Below are positions 8,119 to 15,347 of a stretch of DNA of 27,043 nt, piece by piece. The translations under genes were made by a program, and so were the position numbers. Source of the stretch: UBA7236 sp044227505 (lineage in GTDB: Bacteria; Bacteroidota; Bacteroidia; Chitinophagales; BACL12); the NCBI GenBank assembly GCA_044227505.1, contig JBGAWP010000057.1, positions 1 to 27,043 of the forward strand. The letters run 5' to 3'. Under the pieces are notes generated by a model. It saw only the letters and a program-made list of their open reading frames with translations. It was not told the origin of the DNA and ran no database searches. How positions within the stretch are numbered: position 1 is the first letter of the stretch; every line of letters starts with the position of its first letter.

Positions 8119-8643
8119 TCAGAACATATTGCCTCTGCTTAGTTCAAGATATCCCAAAACGGTATTCATTCTGTTTTCCACGGAGCCTGAAAGTTCGATA
8201 AATCGCTTGCGATATTGTATAAGGTGCTCTTTATACACCAGATACAGTTCTTCGCGGCGTGATTCATCTTCGCGCAATGGATCGGCAACCCAGGGGAAAT
8301 CGGGTGAACACAGAAAATACATTTCCGGGGTTCTGTCTGCAAATGCGTGTGTAAGCCAAAGATCACATTGTTGAAATTTGTCCTCGCACCAAATTTTTAT
8401 GGTTAAGAGATCAGTATCACAAATTAAAACCGGTGGATTAAGTGATTTTATTTTTTCCTCTTCACTCATTTGAAGCATGGCAATACTGCAGAGATCTTCA
8501 TAGGTATAAATGCCATTTTTGTTCTGTAAAAACGACCGCGAAATTTCCTGTACGTATGGCAGATTTAAATAACCTGCTAATTTTTCTGTAAGTGTTGTCT
8601 TTCCAGTTGATTCCGGTCCTGTAAATACTATTTTCCGCATCAT
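8119..8643 (-). CDS. NadR-like P-loop ATPase/kinase (AAA_28 type), vitamin salvage
   Basis: 174 residues. A Walker A motif lies at residues 9-17 (GPESTGKTT), followed by YVQEISRSFL and a Walker B-like strand ending in Asp (PVLICDTDLLTIKIW). This layout matches the ribosylnicotinamide-kinase domain of NadR and related small kinases. The start codon overlaps the stop of the PnuC-type gene (ATGA), so the two are co-translated; in such pairs the kinase traps the imported vitamin by phosphorylating it. The neighbouring TPP-controlled receptor raises the possibility that the substrate is thiamine rather than nicotinamide riboside; the sequence alone does not decide. Confidence 0.85.
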   Translation of the reverse strand: MMRKIVFTGPESTGKTTLTEKLAGYLNLPYVQEISRSFLQNKNGIYTYEDLCSIAMLQMSEEEKIKSLNPPVLICDTDLLTIKIWCEDKFQQCDLWLTHAFADRTPEMYFLCSPDFPWVADPLREDESRREELYLVYKEHLIQYRKRFIELSGSVENRMNTVLGYLELSRGNMF

Positions 8644-9326
8644 TTTGTAACTATTTTATTTTGCAATTTACGATACCAGGAAATAAATCCTGCAAAAGCT
8701 AATATTGTAAATATACAGTATTGAAATGAACTTAAACATAATCCTTTACTAAAAAATAAAGGTATACAGATCGCATTTCCCATTATCCAGAATATCCAAT
8801 GCTCAATTTTCTTTTGGGCCATAAGGATCATTGCAACAAAAAACAAAGCAGTTGTAATACCATCCCAGTAGGGAACAACGGAATCGGAATAAGTATCCAA
8901 CAGATACCCTATTATGCCTCCAAATAAAAATGCGGCGAATAAATACAGAAAATTTACGGACAGCTTATTATATACAATTTCCGCTTCCTCCATTATTCCT
9001 GATGAGCCTTCTGCATTTAAAAGGTCGGAATCTATTTCGGTTCCGCTCCTGTATAATTCGGGGTTTTGCAATTTTCCGCCGTGTTTCCAATAGTACCATC
9101 CGTAAATACTGACAATAAAATAGTAAAAATTGATAGCTGCATCGGCATATAATTTCACCTCCAAACAAATATAAACATAGAGCAGAACACTAATAATACC
9201 GATAGGATACACCAATATGCTTTCTTTTCTTGCATACCAAACACTCAAAATTCCGGTAACCACCGCAATAATTTCCGGAATTGTCATCAATAAAAAGTAA
9301 TCGTGTAAACAATCCTGCAGCTGCAT
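8640..9326 (-). CDS. PnuC-family vitamin transporter (PnuT-like or nicotinamide riboside)
   Basis: 228 residues with about seven hydrophobic segments. The typical PnuC N-terminal run is present (PEIIAVVTGILSVWYARKES, then LVYPIGIISVLLYVYICLEV, then LYADAAINFYYFIVSIYGWY). An acidic ~40-residue loop (about residues 88-125) separates the two halves. The ATG at 9326 is used here; the internal Met at residue 14 (MTIPEIIAV) is closer to the usual family start. PnuC proteins are facilitators driven by phosphorylation of the cargo, which fits the overlapping kinase gene. It is probably a thiamine (PnuT) transporter, inferred from the adjacent TPP-regulated receptor; nicotinamide riboside is the alternative. 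Confidence 0.87.
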   Translation of the reverse strand: MQLQDCLHDYFLLMTIPEIIAVVTGILSVWYARKESILVYPIGIISVLLYVYICLEVKLYADAAINFYYFIVSIYGWYYWKHGGKLQNPELYRSGTEIDSDLLNAEGSSGIMEEAEIVYNKLSVNFLYLFAAFLFGGIIGYLLDTYSDSVVPYWDGITTALFFVAMILMAQKKIEHWIFWIMGNAICIPLFFSKGLCLSSFQYCIFTILAFAGFISWYRKLQNKIVTK

Positions 9327-9333
9327 AGTCTAT

Positions 9334-9364
9334 AAAAAAACAAAGCTGCAACATATAGTGCAGC
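9334..9364 (-). terminator. Rho-independent terminator after the DUF4197 gene
   Basis: On the minus strand GCTGCA (9364-9359) pairs with TGCAGC (9350-9345) across an 8-base loop, followed by TTTGTTTTTTT. It lies ~29 bases after the stop codon at 9393 and 8 bases before the PnuC-type start at 9326. Confidence 0.8.
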
Positions 9365-9392
9365 CTTGCGAGTTTATTATTTAAATATAACG

Positions 9393-10088
9393 TTAATTAC
9401 CCCCAAAAACATCCTGCAACAATTGTGAAACCTGATGTTCAATATCTGTTCGGATCTTCATTTCTTCTTGTCCAACTAAAATAAATAAACCATCTAATCC
9501 TTTATTAGTTGTATAATCAGCAAGGTCGGTATTCACATCATCCGTAAAAGGAATTGAATTATAAAGATCGATCACCTCTTCCCAAACCTGCTGTGCGCCT
9601 ACTCCTTCCAATGAATTTTGAATATCAGGTTTGAATGCATCATACAAACCGGTGAAAGTATTCACTCTCAGGTAATTTGTTGCTGCAGTATCTGCACCGT
9701 TTAAAATGTTCAATGCATCATCAAAAGTGATATTTGTGATGGCATCAACAAAAATAGGTTTTGCTTCATCGGCTGCATCTTCTGCGGCACGATTCAACGA
9801 TACTATAAATTCGTCAATTAACTCATCCCCTCCCGGAACTGCACCAACAACTGTTTGCACAATACCTGCTTCTTCCGGATATAAAATTGAGATATCAGGA
9901 TTCAAAAAGTATCCGTTCAATGCCGAACCTTTGGTAACCGCAGTGTCGGTTCCAACATTGAGAGCTTCCTTAAGAGCAGCAGCAATGTCGTCGTCACCAA
10001 GTATATCATCCAAATTCAAATCCTCACAGGAAATAAATACCGTTGACAGGGCAAAAGGGACTAAAAATAAATAGTGGAGTTTTTTCAT
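9393..10088 (-). CDS. DUF4197 lipoprotein
   Basis: 231 residues from the ATG at 10088 (MKKLHYLFLVPFALSTVFISC). This start is preferred over one 39 codons upstream because it gives a clean lipoprotein signal with lipid-accepting Cys21 and acidic residues after it (EDLNLDD). The mature part (ALKEALNVGTDTAVTKGS, GYFLNPDISILYPEEA, FVDAITNITFDDALNILNGA, TNKGLDGLFILVGQEEMKIR) matches the DUF4197 family of helical periplasmic or outer-membrane-anchored proteins, whose function is not known. It ends in a terminator, so it forms a single-gene transcript. Confidence 0.85.
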   Translation of the reverse strand: MKKLHYLFLVPFALSTVFISCEDLNLDDILGDDDIAAALKEALNVGTDTAVTKGSALNGYFLNPDISILYPEEAGIVQTVVGAVPGGDELIDEFIVSLNRAAEDAADEAKPIFVDAITNITFDDALNILNGADTAATNYLRVNTFTGLYDAFKPDIQNSLEGVGAQQVWEEVIDLYNSIPFTDDVNTDLADYTTNKGLDGLFILVGQEEMKIRTDIEHQVSQLLQDVFGGN

Positions 10089-10229
10089 ATGATCATTTTC
10101 GACACGAAGATAAAATATCGTGCCATATTTAAGTGGATTATTGAATAATAGTTTGGAATCGAAGTCATAGTTTCTGTCGTAGTTTTTATCATGGATGATT
10201 TCCATCGGATTGAAACTTGCCGCCTGTCA

Positions 10230-10257
10230 GAGAGTGGTGAGTAGTGAGTGGTGAGGT
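10230..10257 (+). repeat. Heptad array GTGAGTG type
   Basis: Four in-phase 7-bp units: GAGAGTG, GTGAGTA, GTGAGTG, GTGAGGT. They are followed by TGCATCGTGATTTTCCTC (near 10262-10279), similar to the module after the array at 1872. Confidence 0.75.
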
Positions 10258-10329
10258 TGTCTGCATCGTGATTTTCCTCTGTTTTGAACCCCTTCAACTC
10301 CTTAAACCCTTTGAACTAGTCGCAGTTGC

Positions 10330-10473
10330 ACCGGAGCGAGGGATATTTTATCAATACTGAGAGCATCACTAACATCCCGAAATTTTTGCAAATCCCATCG
10401 TTTGTTTTCCTATGTCCCCTTCCCTTGTCCTGTGTCCGTCCTATATCCTATGTCATGTGTCCTATGTCCTACT
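10330..10473 (+). repeat. Diverged hairpin element and TCCTATG heptad array (left arm of inverted pair)
   Basis: GGAGCGAG followed by CATCACTAAC resembles the 139-bp hairpin repeat at 14311. It leads to CCGAAATTTTTGCAAATCCC, then TTTGTTTTCC, then TCC-headed heptads at 10408, 10415, 10421, 10428, 10435, 10439, 10446, 10453, 10460 and 10467. From about 10378 on, this is an inverted copy of 14218-14310, with the same phase defects (a 6-base and an 11-base step at matching places). Confidence 0.75.
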
Positions 10474-10517
10474 TGATACTAAATACTCTTATTTAGCGGA
10501 AAACGTTAAAATATGTC

Positions 10518-10549
10518 TTTGAATTCGAAACGAATGCAGAATAATTTTG
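10518..10549 (+). promoter_or_regulatory. Promoter of the cytochrome cluster
   Basis: TTTG at 10518-10521, a 20-base spacer, then TAATTTTG at 10542-10549. This is an exact match to the Bacteroidetes sigma-ABfr promoter form TTTG-N19-21-TAnnTTTG. The ATG at 10566 is 16 bases downstream. Confidence 0.75.
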
Positions 10550-10565
10550 TTGTATTAATTGAAGT

Positions 10566-11324
10566 ATGAAAAGGAGATCGATAATAATCTCGCTTATAAC
10601 AATTGCAAGTTTGGTTGTTTTAAGTGAGTCTTGTAAGCACACACCCATTGATTTTATTGAGGATATTGTAGAAACACCGGATATTATTGATACTACAGGT
10701 GGTCCCGACACTATAGAATATTCGAACTGCGATCCTGATACGGTTTACTTTGAAAATGATATTTTCCCAATTCTTATTTCCAATTGTGCAATTAGTGGTT
10801 GCCACGATAATGAATCGCATGAGGAAGGAATAAATTTAAGTTCGTATGTTAAAGTAATGTCGAGCGATATTATTGATATTTCTGATCCCTGGGATTCGGA
10901 ATTAATTGAAAAAGCTACCGAAAACGACGCTGATGATATAATGCCACCTCCTCCAATGAGTCCATTAACCGATGCTGAAATTGAAATGATCGTTCTTTGG
11001 ATGGAACAGGGTGCAAAAAACAATTCCTGCACAGATTGTGATACTACAGAAGTAACATTTGCCGCTGTAATAATGCCAATTTTAGATGCATATTGTTCCG
11101 GATGTCACGATAATACCAGTCCGTCAGGAAGCATTGACTTAACCTCCTATCTTGGAACGGGCAGTAATGAAGGAATTTATGATGTTGCATCTGACGGAAG
11201 ATTATTCGGTGCAATTAATCAGGATTACGGATTTGAACCAATGCCACCAGGAGGAACCAGATTGCCGGATTGTTTAATTGATCAGATTCGCATTTGGGTT
11301 GAGGACGGTTACCCTGACAACTGA
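10566..11324 (+). CDS. Di-heme c-type cytochrome lipoprotein, first of three paralogues
   Basis: 252 residues. The signal segment MKRRSIIISLITIASLVVLS ends near Cys23 (SESC), a plausible lipidation site. There are two heme-domain repeats. The first has a CX4CH site (C74, C79, H80 in NCAISGCHD) with probable distal ligand Met126 (DDIMPPPP). The second has a normal CXXCH (C177, C180, H181 in YCSGCHDN) with Met226 (EPMPPGG). Each repeat starts with a CD-x-x-x-V-x-F block and ends with a WxxxG helix (VLWMEQGA, RIWVEDGY), as in planctomycete-type small cytochromes. Anchored in the envelope, it probably shuttles electrons; the partner is unknown. Confidence 0.82.
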   Translation: MKRRSIIISLITIASLVVLSESCKHTPIDFIEDIVETPDIIDTTGGPDTIEYSNCDPDTVYFENDIFPILISNCAISGCHDNESHEEGINLSSYVKVMSSDIIDISDPWDSELIEKATENDADDIMPPPPMSPLTDAEIEMIVLWMEQGAKNNSCTDCDTTEVTFAAVIMPILDAYCSGCHDNTSPSGSIDLTSYLGTGSNEGIYDVASDGRLFGAINQDYGFEPMPPGGTRLPDCLIDQIRIWVEDGYPDN

Positions 11325-11438
11325 TAACAATCACCTTAATTTAAGCACCTTTTTGGAATTTAATACGTATTTCAATTAGCAAGTAGAATGATTTAAAGTT
11401 GGATTTAAAAAAATTGAGAAAACGTAAAAATTGAAATT

Positions 11439-12155
11439 ATGAAAAGGTTCTTATATATCGCAGCAATGATTATTATTATTCCAATTGTAGTGGAATCTTG
11501 TCAGCACAATACTTTTATTGATCTTACAGACCCTACGGTATCAGAAAACTGCGATCCCGATACAGTTTATTTTCAAAATGAAGTGCTTCCGTTGATAATT
11601 TCAAATTGCGCTAAAAGCGGATGTCATACTGCTGCCGGTGGTGGAGAGGAGGAAGCAAAAGACCTTTCTTCTTATGAAGCGATCATGAACAGCGATTATG
11701 TTGATCCATTTGACGCAAACAATAGCAAATTAATTGAATCGGTAACAGATGGCGGAGGTGAAGATGCAATGCCACCATCACCAAATGAACCCTTATCTTC
11801 CGCTCAGATCAACACGCTGAAAACATGGATAAACCAAGGTGCACGAAATAATGAATGCAGCGGCGGTTGTGATACTACCAATGTTACATATTCCGGAACA
11901 ATAGCTCCATTAATGAGTAACTATTGTAACGGCTGTCACGGTGATAGCGGAAATTCAACAGGCATAAATCTTACAAGTTATTTCGATAGTGGAACTGACG
12001 ATGGAGTTAAAACTGTTGCTCAGGATGGCAGATTGTGGGGTTCAGTAAATCAGGATGCCGGATATAGCGCAATGCCACTTGGTGGAAACAGATTACAGGA
12101 ATGCAAAATAGATGAACTCAGAATATGGTTGGATAATGGATATCCAAACGATTAA
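11439..12155 (+). CDS. Di-heme c-type cytochrome lipoprotein, second paralogue
   Basis: 238 residues, clearly a duplicate of the preceding gene (shared CDPDTVYFxN, SxxSGCH, QDGRLWGSVNQDAGY). The signal segment MKRFLYIAAMIIIIPIVVES ends at Cys21. The first heme site is again CX4CH (C57, C62, H63 in NCAKSGCHT) with Met111 (DAMPPSP). The second is CXXCH (C163, C166, H167 in YCNGCHGDS) with Met212 (AMPLGG). It lies 114 bases after the first gene and 12 before the third, so the three are probably co-transcribed. Gly-rich insertions near residues 66-70 distinguish it from the first copy. Confidence 0.82.
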   Translation: MKRFLYIAAMIIIIPIVVESCQHNTFIDLTDPTVSENCDPDTVYFQNEVLPLIISNCAKSGCHTAAGGGEEEAKDLSSYEAIMNSDYVDPFDANNSKLIESVTDGGGEDAMPPSPNEPLSSAQINTLKTWINQGARNNECSGGCDTTNVTYSGTIAPLMSNYCNGCHGDSGNSTGINLTSYFDSGTDDGVKTVAQDGRLWGSVNQDAGYSAMPLGGNRLQECKIDELRIWLDNGYPND

Positions 12156-12167
12156 AAAAATAATACA

Positions 12168-12575
12168 ATGACAACTAAATCAAAATATCTTTTATTTATT
12201 GCCGCAGGATTATTATTTGCAGGTAGTTTCTTTTCTTCTTGTTATTACGATAATAATGAAGAATTATACGGCACCATCCAATGTGATACACTTAACATGT
12301 CGTATAATGCCGACATACTTCCAATACTGGAGAACTCCTGCCTAACCTGCCACAGTGCTACCAGTGCGGGTGTTTTAGGAGGTGGGAATAATTTGGAAGG
12401 CTTCGATAATTTAAGTAATTATATCACTCCGGGTGATGCGCAGAACAGTACTTTTTATGCTTCCGTTGCATGGATATCAGGAACATCTTTTATGCCCGTT
12501 GGCGGTGAAAAATTAAGTTCATGTGATATTGCAAGGATCAAAAGTTGGATAAACGACGGAGCAACCAATAATTAA
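12168..12575 (+). CDS. Mono-heme c-type cytochrome lipoprotein, third paralogue
   Basis: 135 residues with a signal segment (KYLLFIAAGLLFAGSFFSSC; lipidated Cys about 25). A single heme domain carries CXXCH (C58, C61, H62 in SCLTCHSATS) and probable distal Met109 (SFMPVGG). The lead-in CDTLNMSYNADILPILENSC is the same block that precedes each heme site in the two upstream genes, so this is a one-domain member of the family. It starts 12 bases after the second gene, which suggests one operon. Function is inferred as electron transfer at the envelope. Confidence 0.82.
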   Translation: MTTKSKYLLFIAAGLLFAGSFFSSCYYDNNEELYGTIQCDTLNMSYNADILPILENSCLTCHSATSAGVLGGGNNLEGFDNLSNYITPGDAQNSTFYASVAWISGTSFMPVGGEKLSSCDIARIKSWINDGATNN

Positions 12576-12602
12576 GTATTGATTTCCTTGTGTTGATCTT
12601 TT

Positions 12603-12633
12603 AAAGTGATATCACTTTCAAGTATTACCTTTG
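12603..12633 (+). promoter_or_regulatory. Palindromic operator overlapping the WD40 gene promoter
   Basis: AAAGTGATATCACTTT (12603-12618) is a perfect 16-base palindrome. It ends 7 bases before TACCTTTG (12626-12633), an exact -7 box, so it covers the expected -33 region. A dimeric regulator bound here would control the downstream gene; its identity is unknown. Confidence 0.55.
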
Positions 12634-12682
12634 GGTCTTTATTTAATTTCCATTTCGGTAGTCTTTTATTGTACAAAGTATT

Positions 12683-13615
12683 TTGTTTTACCCGTCTCAA
12701 ATTTTAGTTTCAAAAGTTAAACATTTAACCGGTCACTCAGCCGGTATTTTTTGTTTGGGGGAAGGTGGTGATGCCAATACCGTAATGTCGGGAAGTGGTG
12801 ATGGTATTGTTGCACAATGGCAATTAAATGGAGAGGATAGTGCTCAAGGATTGGCCAGAATACCCGGGAGTATCTTTTCACTTTATTTGCATAAAACATT
12901 ACAATTACTCATTACCGGAAGCCTGGAAGGAACTGTATTCATTACCGATCTCGAAAAAAAAGAGGAAATTCATACATTTATTCCGGATGGATCAACCGTT
13001 TATGCAATTGACCTGATAAACGAAAATTTAATTGCCTTAGCCTGTGGAAGCGGAAAGGTGTATATTTATGATCTTGCAAACAAGAACATTATCAATACTA
13101 TATCCGTTTGCGAAAAAAGTATAAGGAACATTGCTGTTTCCCGGCTGAATAATGATATTATATTTTCCAGTTCTGATCACAAACTTTATGTTTATGATAA
13201 AACAGACTACCATTTAAAATACATCCTGTCAGGTCATCAAAATTCTGTTTTCTGCTCTGCCTTTACAGTTTCCGGAGATCATCTCATTTCAGGATCCCGT
13301 GATGCACAATTGTTAATTTGGGATTGCAATAATAATTATGCCTTGGTAAAAACCCTGCCGGCACATATGTTCACTATAAATGATATCAAAATGAGTCCGG
13401 ACGGGCTATTGTTTGCCACAGCCGGTCGGGATAAACATATTAAAATTTGGGATGCATCCAGTTTTAATCTCCTGAAAGTGATCGATCAGGAAAAATTCGG
13501 GGGACATATCAACTCCGTGAATAAGTTATTTTGGAGCAACTGGAATAACTCTTTAATTTCGTGCGGCGATGACAGGACCGTGATGGTTTGGGAGATAAAC
13601 ATAAAAAATACCTGA
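12683..13615 (+). CDS. WD40-repeat protein, cytoplasmic
   Basis: 310 residues from a TTG codon, the first plausible start after the in-frame stop TAG at 12659-12661; no ATG is available before the first repeat. There are seven WD-type repeats, the best ending in VYIYDL, LLIWDC, IKIWDA and VMVWEI, with the usual GH turns (LTGHSAGIF, LSGHQNSVF, GGHINSVN). The count fits one closed seven-bladed propeller and nothing else, so it probably acts as a binding scaffold. No signal peptide is visible. The last codons overlap the reading frame that runs into dcd, but dcd itself starts 62 bases later. WD40 proteins of this kind often sit beside dcd in Bacteroidota as far as I recall; a functional link is not shown. 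Confidence 0.85.
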   Translation: MFYPSQILVSKVKHLTGHSAGIFCLGEGGDANTVMSGSGDGIVAQWQLNGEDSAQGLARIPGSIFSLYLHKTLQLLITGSLEGTVFITDLEKKEEIHTFIPDGSTVYAIDLINENLIALACGSGKVYIYDLANKNIINTISVCEKSIRNIAVSRLNNDIIFSSSDHKLYVYDKTDYHLKYILSGHQNSVFCSAFTVSGDHLISGSRDAQLLIWDCNNNYALVKTLPAHMFTINDIKMSPDGLLFATAGRDKHIKIWDASSFNLLKVIDQEKFGGHINSVNKLFWSNWNNSLISCGDDRTVMVWEINIKNT

Positions 13616-13677
13616 TCTTAAATCAACCTGAAAACCTTGTTAAAATCCAATTATTAACTCCAATATCAGAACAACAA

Positions 13678-14214
13678 ATGATACTTACCGACAAAGAAAT
13701 TGAAAAGGAAATTGCGAAAGGCACCATATTAATTGAACCTTATCGCGCTGATTGTTTAGGAACGAACTCCTACGATGTGCATTTAGGAAGATACCTTGCG
13801 GTATACAAAAATCATATTCTCGACGCAAAAAAACACAACGAAATTGAGGAGATCATAATCCCTGACGAAGGATTTGTGATACATCCGGGTATTTTATACT
13901 TAGGTGTTACGGAAGAATATACCGAAACCCATGCTCAGGTGCCTTTTTTAGAAGGCAAATCAAGTGTTGGCCGCTTAGGAATTGATATCCACGCAACTGC
14001 CGGTAAAGGTGATGTTGGATTTTGCAACACCTGGACCCTGGAGATAAGCTGTAGCCAGCCTGTAAGAATATATGCAGGCATGCCTATCGGCCAACTAATT
14101 TACTTTGAAGTGAAAGGCGAAATAGAAAATTACTACAATAAGAAAGCAAATGCAAAATACGTGAATCGAACCATTCGTCCGGTGGAGAGTATGATGTTTT
14201 TGAATAAGTTCTAG
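13678..14214 (+). CDS. dcd: dCTP deaminase
   Basis: 178 residues from the ATG at 13678 (MILTDKEIEKEIAKGTILIE), the usual N-terminus of Dcd; an upstream in-frame start would add 30 non-conserved residues overlapping the WD40 gene. Family motifs present are LGTNSYDVHLG (28-37), EGKSSVGRLGI (92-102), HATAGKGDVGF (105-115) and TLEIS with the probable catalytic Glu122, followed by AGMPIGQL (133-140). The enzyme deaminates dCTP to dUTP, feeding dTMP synthesis; some members also hydrolyse dUTP to dUMP, which cannot be decided here. A heptad repeat array begins three bases after the stop. Confidence 0.93.
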   Translation: MILTDKEIEKEIAKGTILIEPYRADCLGTNSYDVHLGRYLAVYKNHILDAKKHNEIEEIIIPDEGFVIHPGILYLGVTEEYTETHAQVPFLEGKSSVGRLGIDIHATAGKGDVGFCNTWTLEISCSQPVRIYAGMPIGQLIYFEVKGEIENYYNKKANAKYVNRTIRPVESMMFLNKF

Positions 14215-14217
14215 GGG

Positions 14218-14310
14218 GGACATAGGAAATAGGACCTAGGAAGTAGGACAGACATAGGACATGGGAAGGGGACGTAGGAAAACAAACAGTGGGATTTTGT
14301 AAAATTTCGG
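14218..14310 (+). repeat. GGACATA heptad array (right arm of inverted pair)
   Basis: GGA-headed units start at 14218, 14225, 14232, 14239, 14246, 14257, 14264, 14270 and 14277, then GGAAAACAAAC and AAAATTTCGG. The reverse complement matches 10378-10473, including the 11-base and 6-base steps. Confidence 0.8.
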
Positions 14311-14665
14311 AGCGAGTGAGGCTTTCGCTCTTAGCGAAGGTCTCACTAACGTTAAATCTCAAAAATTTCGCAAGAAATTTAAACTCCGTAAAAGAGGTAT
14401 CAGGAATCAAGTATCAGGAAAATAATTTTTGAGAAATACATTAATGCGAAGCTAGTGAGGCTTTCGCTCTTAGCGAAGGTCTCACCAACATTAAATCTCA
14501 AAAATTTCGCAAGAAATTTAAACTCCGTAAAAGAGGTATCAGGTATCAAGTATCAGGAAAATAATTTTTGAGAAATACATTAATGCGAAGCTAGTAAGGC
14601 TTTCGCTCTTAGCGAAGGTTTCACTAACGTTAAATCTCAAAAATTTCGCAAGAAATTTAAACTCC
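14311..14665 (+). repeat. 139-bp tandem repeat, about 2.5 copies, with two hairpins per unit
   Basis: Units start near 14311, 14450 and 14589 with an exact 139-bp period. Each has a long hairpin (GTGAGGCTTTCGCT, loop CTT, AGCGAAGGTCTCAC; 12 of 14 positions complementary plus wobbles) and a second perfect one, AAATTTC-GCAA-GAAATTT, with a GNRA-type loop. Between units lie AGTATCA/GGAATCA heptads (for example 14396-14423). Confidence 0.85.
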
Positions 14666-14686
14666 TTGTCCTCCGTAGGAGGACTT

Positions 14687-14742
14687 TCTCCTCTCTCCTT
14701 TCTCCTTTCTCCTTTCTCCTTTCTCCTTTCTCCTCTCTCCTT
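14687..14742 (+). repeat. Eight-unit TCTCCTT heptad array
   Basis: TCTCCTC, six successive TCTCCTT or TCTCCTC units, and a final TCTCCTT run in perfect 7-bp phase. The array ends 32 bases before the ATG at 14775 and overlaps where a -33 element would lie for the possible -7 box TATCTTTA (14751-14758). Confidence 0.85.
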
Positions 14743-14774
14743 TATTGTTTTATCTTTATTGAGGATATTTAACA

Positions 14775-15341
14775 ATGAAAAAATACCTTTTAATTTTATT
14801 ACTGTCAATTTCCTCCTTAACCTTTGCACAGGTGAAATCACATTTTGGTGCTGGATTTATGATAGGGTATAAAGGAATTGTTTCTGATGGAGGAGTTATT
14901 GCGGAATATAAATACAGCAATAGATTTGATGCTTATTTCGGTCTTTCTTTTACCGATTTTAGTGGTTTAGGATATGTTGTAGGAGCAGATATCTTTTTAA
15001 CAAATTACAGTTGGCAACCATGTTTGCTTTTGGGTTTTAATCGTCAATTTGGTGGTTATTCCTATACAGGTGATACCACTGAATTAAAAACCGATTATCT
15101 CATTAAAGGATATAATAGTTATGTAGCTGCAATCGGAGTAAGAAAAATTTTATTTGAAAAAAAAGAGGCTTTGGGATTTATGTCATTTACACCTTATTTC
15201 TGTTATCGCTATACCTATCCGGAAAGTAAAGTAATATTTTTAGATAATTACATTAACGAAGCAAGAGAAGACAGAATTAATTCCCGCATCAGCGGAGGAA
15301 TTGGAGGAGGAATAAAGATTGTTTATTTTTTGCATAGGTAG
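14775..15341 (+). CDS. Exported protein of unknown function, probable small outer-membrane barrel
   Basis: 188 residues. A clear signal peptide is present (MKKYLLILLLSISSLTFAQ, cleavage after residue 19). The rest alternates hydrophobic and polar residues with many aromatic and Gly positions (HFGAGFMIGYKGIVSDGG, FDAYFGLSFTDFSGLGYVVG, YFCYRYTYPES, SGGIGGGIKIVYFL), as in 8-stranded outer-membrane barrels of the Bacteroidota. I do not recognise the family. It stands alone inside a 1.8-kb repeat region, with a TCTCCTT array directly upstream and a GTGGGCA array seven bases after the stop. Confidence 0.75.
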   Translation: MKKYLLILLLSISSLTFAQVKSHFGAGFMIGYKGIVSDGGVIAEYKYSNRFDAYFGLSFTDFSGLGYVVGADIFLTNYSWQPCLLLGFNRQFGGYSYTGDTTELKTDYLIKGYNSYVAAIGVRKILFEKKEALGFMSFTPYFCYRYTYPESKVIFLDNYINEAREDRINSRISGGIGGGIKIVYFLHR

Positions 15342-15347
15342 GGAATA

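Noticed and set aside
10085..10297. Minus-strand open frame upstream of the DUF4197 gene
   Set aside because: It overlaps the heptad array and the true start region and has no recognisable sequence.
10378..14310. Composite transposon ended by inverted repeats
   Set aside because: No transposase or integrase lies between the repeats, and the genes inside are ordinary chromosomal ones; recorded only as an inverted repeat pair.
14539..14841. Minus-strand open frame rich in GERRKE
   Set aside because: It is a translation of the TCTCCTT heptads and the 139-bp repeat, with no protein-like features.
14666..14872. Plus-strand open frame of 68 codons (SFLLSP repeats)
   Set aside because: It is a reading of the heptad array that overlaps the signal peptide of the real gene at 14775 in another frame.
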